A DNA stretch of 64,000 nt from DATFVJ01 sp963851085. Lineage in GTDB: Bacteria > Actinomycetota > Actinomycetes > Streptosporangiales > Streptosporangiaceae. The translations under genes were made by a program, and so were the position numbers. The notes beneath the pieces were generated by a model. It did no database searches. It saw only the letters and a program-made list of their open reading frames with translations, and had not been told where the DNA came from. The DNA is taken from positions 620,001 to 684,000 of the forward strand of contig CAWKNX010000010.1 of the NCBI GenBank assembly GCA_963851085.1, written 5' to 3'. The stretch's first letter is position 1; every line of letters starts with the position of its first letter. Shown piece by piece: positions 63,599 through 64,000 of this stretch.

Positions 63599-64000
63599 AA
63601 CGGCGCGTGCGCCAGGCAGGAGCCCGGAGCGTGCGCCAGGCAGGAGCCCGGAGCGTGCGCCAGGCAGGAGCCTGCTGCGCGTCAGGCCGTGTGGCATGCC
63701 CCACGACGCCCCGTTGGCGGGCAGCATGACGTCGAGGTAGTCCCTGTCGATGTTCAGCCGGTGACCTCCGTAAGCCCGGCGGGTCCCGCCACTGAACTGG
63801 TGGATGCGCTGATGACTGGCCCAGTCACCGGGAGGGATGAGCGCGTCGGTGGTGTCGGCCTCGCCATTCCACAGCGCGTCGAATATCACATCGGGCACCG
63901 GATAGCTGGTTTGGCCGACGTAAAGCTGATAGCCGGTGTATTGACCTGCAAGATCGACTACAGCGGAAGCCGAACTGCTGTAGACACCGGATGCGTACCC
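63563..64000 (-). CDS. DUF1906 glycoside-hydrolase-like protein, C-terminal part
   Basis: The gene runs in from beyond the right edge. Visible residues: GYASGVYSSSASAVVDLAGQ, YTGYQLYVGQTSYPVPDVIF, DALWNGEADTTD, WASHQRIHQFSGGTRRAYGG and HRLNIDRDYLDVMLP. This matches the end of the DUF1906 (Rv2525c-like) family, a TIM-barrel of secreted, possibly cell-wall acting proteins. After the fold, a tail with three copies of (S/G)(R/G)LLPGARS is encoded by a 24-bp repeat, so the stop has probably moved outward. Confidence 0.8.
   Translation of the reverse strand, partial: GYASGVYSSSASAVVDLAGQYTGYQLYVGQTSYPVPDVIFDALWNGEADTTDALIPPGDWASHQRIHQFSGGTRRAYGGHRLNIDRDYLDVMLPANGASWGMPHGLTRSRLLPGARSGLLPGARSGLLPGARAVDGSSGASSGAR
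63604..63675. repeat. Three copies of a 24-bp unit in the DUF1906 gene tail
   Basis: GCGTGCGCCAGGCAGGAGCC followed by CGGA, three copies, the last ending CTGCT. In frame on the minus strand it adds an 8-residue repeat (GLLPGARS) to the protein end. Confidence 0.85.

Overview
This is a high-GC actinobacterial chromosome segment. Marker blocks that support this are lpqB-hpf-response regulator-secA on the left and prfB-ftsE-ftsX-smpB-ssrA on the right, plus a 180-kDa type NAD-glutamate dehydrogenase, an Rv3235-like protein and a tmRNA tag ending in ALAA. The tag (ANSQRTSFALAA) and gene order fit the Streptosporangiales or a neighbouring soil lineage; that placement is inference. No tRNA or rRNA gene, IS transposase, prophage or CRISPR array was seen.

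Layout. 1-8.8 kb: envelope stress and secretion block (lpqB 3' end, hpf, a LuxR-type response regulator, a YcaQ-like protein, a small membrane protein, secA). 8.8-18.7 kb: Rv3235-like repeat protein, then amino-sugar and cell-wall recycling genes (nagA, a SIS sugar isomerase, two GH3 hexosaminidases of which one is frameshifted), with a HAD hydrolase, an orphan vsr and a conserved DUF6912-like gene between them. 18.9-30 kb: a very asymmetric heterodimeric ABC exporter, pruA, a DHA2 drug exporter, an L,D-transpeptidase with a broken leader, a HAD protein lacking the nucleophile Asp, and a secreted HAF-repeat protein. 30-42.3 kb: the most interesting block. A divergent pair fdrA/DUF1116 faces a tightly overlapped operon of a UraA/RutG-like permease, a three-subunit molybdenum hydroxylase, a CoxG-like protein, a GNAT-like protein and a cyanurate/barbiturate ring-opening amidohydrolase. 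I read this as a candidate oxidative pyrimidine route, uracil to barbiturate to ureidomalonate, possibly ended by a phosphorolytic carbamoyl transfer. 42.5-50.3 kb: acetoacetyl-CoA synthetase, a tryptophan 2,3-dioxygenase missing its middle, and NAD-GDH. 50.4-57.8 kb: a lipoprotein, prfB, a Zn-ribbon membrane protein, ftsEX, smpB, and a penicillin-binding-protein homologue with all three active-site motifs mutated. 57.8-61.3 kb: almost gene-free, holding a possible structured RNA, several dispersed repeat families, minisatellites and ssrA. 61.3-64 kb: a decayed proline iminopeptidase, a TIGR03118-type propeller protein and the 3' part of a DUF1906 protein.

Two themes run through the window. 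First, there are at least four families of short dispersed palindromes; one 53-bp family has three full copies, two of them at convergent gene ends. Second, perfect GC-rich minisatellites of 10-24 bp occur both between and inside genes. Several genes carry single frameshifts that could be real decay or assembly errors.
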